DNA of 7,899 bases from an uncultured Flavobacteriales bacterium. GTDB taxonomy: Bacteria; Bacteroidota; Bacteroidia; Flavobacteriales_D; Parvicellaceae. The position numbers and the translations under genes are program-made. The notes below the pieces were generated by a model. It did not search any database, was not told the origin of the DNA, and was given only the letters and a program-made list of their open reading frames with translations. Below are positions 6,751-7,899 of the stretch, one piece after another. The DNA lies in NCBI GenBank assembly GCA_937924345.1, contig CALDTD010000291.1, forward strand, positions 1 through 7,899, written 5' to 3'. The stretch's first letter is position 1; each line of letters begins with the position of its first letter.

Positions 6751-7299
6751 TTGGAACAAGAAAAACTCATACAAGCAGTCATCAAAAAAAAACGTAAAGC
6801 ACAACTCGTGTTTTATCGTAAGTACTTTGGGTTACTTATGAGTTTCGCTTATAAATATTTCAATAATGAAGCAGATGCTGCAGCCATTGTAAACACAGCA
6901 TTTTTAAAGATATTTGATAATTTAAATAAATACAATACTGCATCCCCAATTGAGCCTTGGATGAAGCGAATAACTATTAACCATATTATTGACGAGTTTA
7001 GAAAAAATAAAAAATTTACTGAAACGTTTATAGATAAAGGAGAAGAATCAAATAAAAAAAATGAAACGGATATAAATATTGTAGAGTTAGAAATTGAGGA
7101 AGAAAATATTTCGGCATTATTAAATTGCTTACCAAATGCTACTAAAAATGTCTTTTGTTTGTATGCTATAGATGGTTATAGTCACAAAGAAATAACTGAA
7201 CTATTATCTATTTCTTACGAAACGTCAAAGTGGCATGTAAAGGAGGCCCGAAAAAAACTAAAAGTATTATTAAATAAACATCAAGAATTAATCGGTTGA
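6751..7299 (+). CDS. ECF-type RNA polymerase sigma factor
   Basis: A sigma-70 family, extracytoplasmic-function type regulator of about 182 residues from the chosen start. Region 2 spans about 16-87: the KAQLVFYRKYF helix; core-binding and -10 segments YKYFNNEADAAAIVNTAFLK (34-53); EPWMKRITINHIIDEFRK (68-85). A charged Glu/Lys/Asn-rich linker (about 86-120) leads to region 4 (123-174), whose helix-turn-helix has GYSHKEI (142-148) and TSKWHVKEARKKL (158-170) for -35 recognition. The frame is open from TTG at 6727, adding eight residues, but that start lies in the loop of the hairpin at 6714-6739. TTG at 6751 gives EQEKLIQAVIKKKRKAQ, the usual ECF beginning, after an A-rich stretch. The first ATG (6838) would cut into region 2. 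The stop overlaps the next start as TTGA. Its target promoters cannot be deduced here. Confidence 0.9.
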   Translation: MEQEKLIQAVIKKKRKAQLVFYRKYFGLLMSFAYKYFNNEADAAAIVNTAFLKIFDNLNKYNTASPIEPWMKRITINHIIDEFRKNKKFTETFIDKGEESNKKNETDINIVELEIEEENISALLNCLPNATKNVFCLYAIDGYSHKEITELLSISYETSKWHVKEARKKLKVLLNKHQELIG

Positions 7300-7899
7300 A
7301 AAAATCAAACAACATAGATCAACTTTTTGAAAGTAAATTAAACAATCAAACTTTCGAACTTAAAGACAGTTATTTAGCTGATTTTGAGACGAAATTAAAC
7401 ACCTATAATAAAATAGGAAAAGGATTAATTTGGTTTATACTCGGAACACTTACTTTGACCACATTTTTATTTGATTTTACACTTTTACCCAAACACGAAA
7501 AGTTACACCATATAACCGAAGTTAAAGAACCTATAAAAAATTTAAATTTAGTACCTAATAAACAAATTCTAAAAAAGAAGACAAAACAAACTGCAACAGA
7601 CATTAAAAACAGTAGCTCTAACGAAAAAAAACAATCATCGTTAATTACTAATAAAGATGCTTATAAGGAGTCTAATTCCAAAGAAGTAAAAATTAAAAAT
7701 AATACTACGTTAGAAAAGGCACATACACAAAATAGAGTTGAGATTAATAAAGCCATTAACAACAAAAAAAGTAATAAGAAAAATAATTATTTATCAAGTT
7801 CTGAAAACCAACTAAATGATAATGAAAAGTTAAAATCTATAGAAAAAGATAGTAGTTGGATTGTAAAAGGTACTTCTATTCTACCGGAAAAAAGCCCCG
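7296..7899 (+). CDS. Putative membrane-bound sigma regulator (anti-sigma-like), 3' end outside window
   Basis: An open frame of 201 codons runs off the right edge with no stop. It begins at TTG 7296, whose bases overlap the sigma stop (TTGA). An in-frame TAA lies at 7275-7277 and I find no ATG anywhere in the frame, so TTG is the likely start. The protein has a short cytoplasmic head (1-40) containing IDQLFESKLNNQTFEL, one transmembrane helix (about 42-64, GLIWFILGTLTLTTFLFDF) and a long Lys/Asn/Ser/Glu-rich, low-complexity tail expected in the periplasm. The small head plus single helix directly after, and coupled to, an ECF sigma gene is the layout of Bacteroidota membrane-bound sigma regulators. 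In some related genes, as I recall, the C-terminus is an outer-membrane beta-barrel-like domain; whether that holds here cannot be seen. No family domain is recognised with certainty, and the anti-sigma role is inferred from context. Confidence 0.7.
   Translation, partial: MKKSNNIDQLFESKLNNQTFELKDSYLADFETKLNTYNKIGKGLIWFILGTLTLTTFLFDFTLLPKHEKLHHITEVKEPIKNLNLVPNKQILKKKTKQTATDIKNSSSNEKKQSSLITNKDAYKESNSKEVKIKNNTTLEKAHTQNRVEINKAINNKKSNKKNNYLSSSENQLNDNEKLKSIEKDSSWIVKGTSILPEKSP

Noticed and set aside
7403..7603. Minus-strand reading frame of 66 codons
   Set aside because: It is antisense to the TTG-started membrane regulator, whose frame is open for 201 codons and coupled to the sigma gene. The hydrophobic, Phe/Val-rich translation is what antisense of Lys/Asn-rich coding sequence gives.

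Overview
The window is AT-rich, with no tRNA, rRNA, mobile element or CRISPR, and almost everything is encoded on the plus strand. It looks like chromosomal DNA from a member of the Bacteroidota, most likely a flavobacterium-like (Flavobacteriales) marine or aquatic bacterium. The grounds are: a type IX secretion (T9SS) C-terminal sorting domain on a PKD-repeat protein; a HU/CCDC81-like plus SPOR protein of the type found in this phylum; promoters matching the Bacteroidota TTG / TAnnTTTG pattern; absence of Shine-Dalgarno sequences; and frequent TTG start codons. The assignment is an inference from gene families and signals; no database was searched.

Layout. Positions 1-227 form an intergenic region with two outward-facing promoters: one reads left on the minus strand towards a gene that lies almost wholly outside the window, the other reads right. 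The right-hand set is: a membrane protein with two N-terminal HU-like domains and a C-terminal SPOR domain (228-1307); a DegT/ArnB-like PLP sugar aminotransferase (1339-2550); a uridine-phosphorylase-like nucleoside phosphorylase (2589-3485); and, one base later, a PBP4-type D-alanyl-D-alanine carboxypeptidase (3487-4953). The spacings (31, 38 and 1 bp) allow co-transcription. Two of the four (SPOR protein, PBP4) act on or at peptidoglycan, and the aminotransferase probably serves a surface glycan, so a loose cell-envelope theme is plausible. The nucleoside phosphorylase is salvage metabolism.

The second half begins after a 70-bp gap with a secreted, cysteine-rich PKD-repeat protein (5024-6688). 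It carries two almost identical 264-bp internal repeats and a T9SS type A sorting domain. A strong 11-bp hairpin (6714-6739) separates it from an ECF-type sigma factor (about 6751-7299, TTG start). The sigma gene overlaps by four bases a further TTG-started gene that runs off the right edge (7296-7899). That gene encodes a short cytoplasmic head, one transmembrane helix and a very Lys/Asn/Ser-rich tail, which is the expected layout of a membrane-bound sigma regulator.

Most genes belong to known families. The points most worth following are the sigma/membrane-regulator pair beside a T9SS cargo gene, the hairpin that covers the longest version of the sigma ORF's start, the use of TTG starts with TTGA stop/start overlaps, and the recent repeat duplication in the PKD protein. 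I see no convincing wholly new system.
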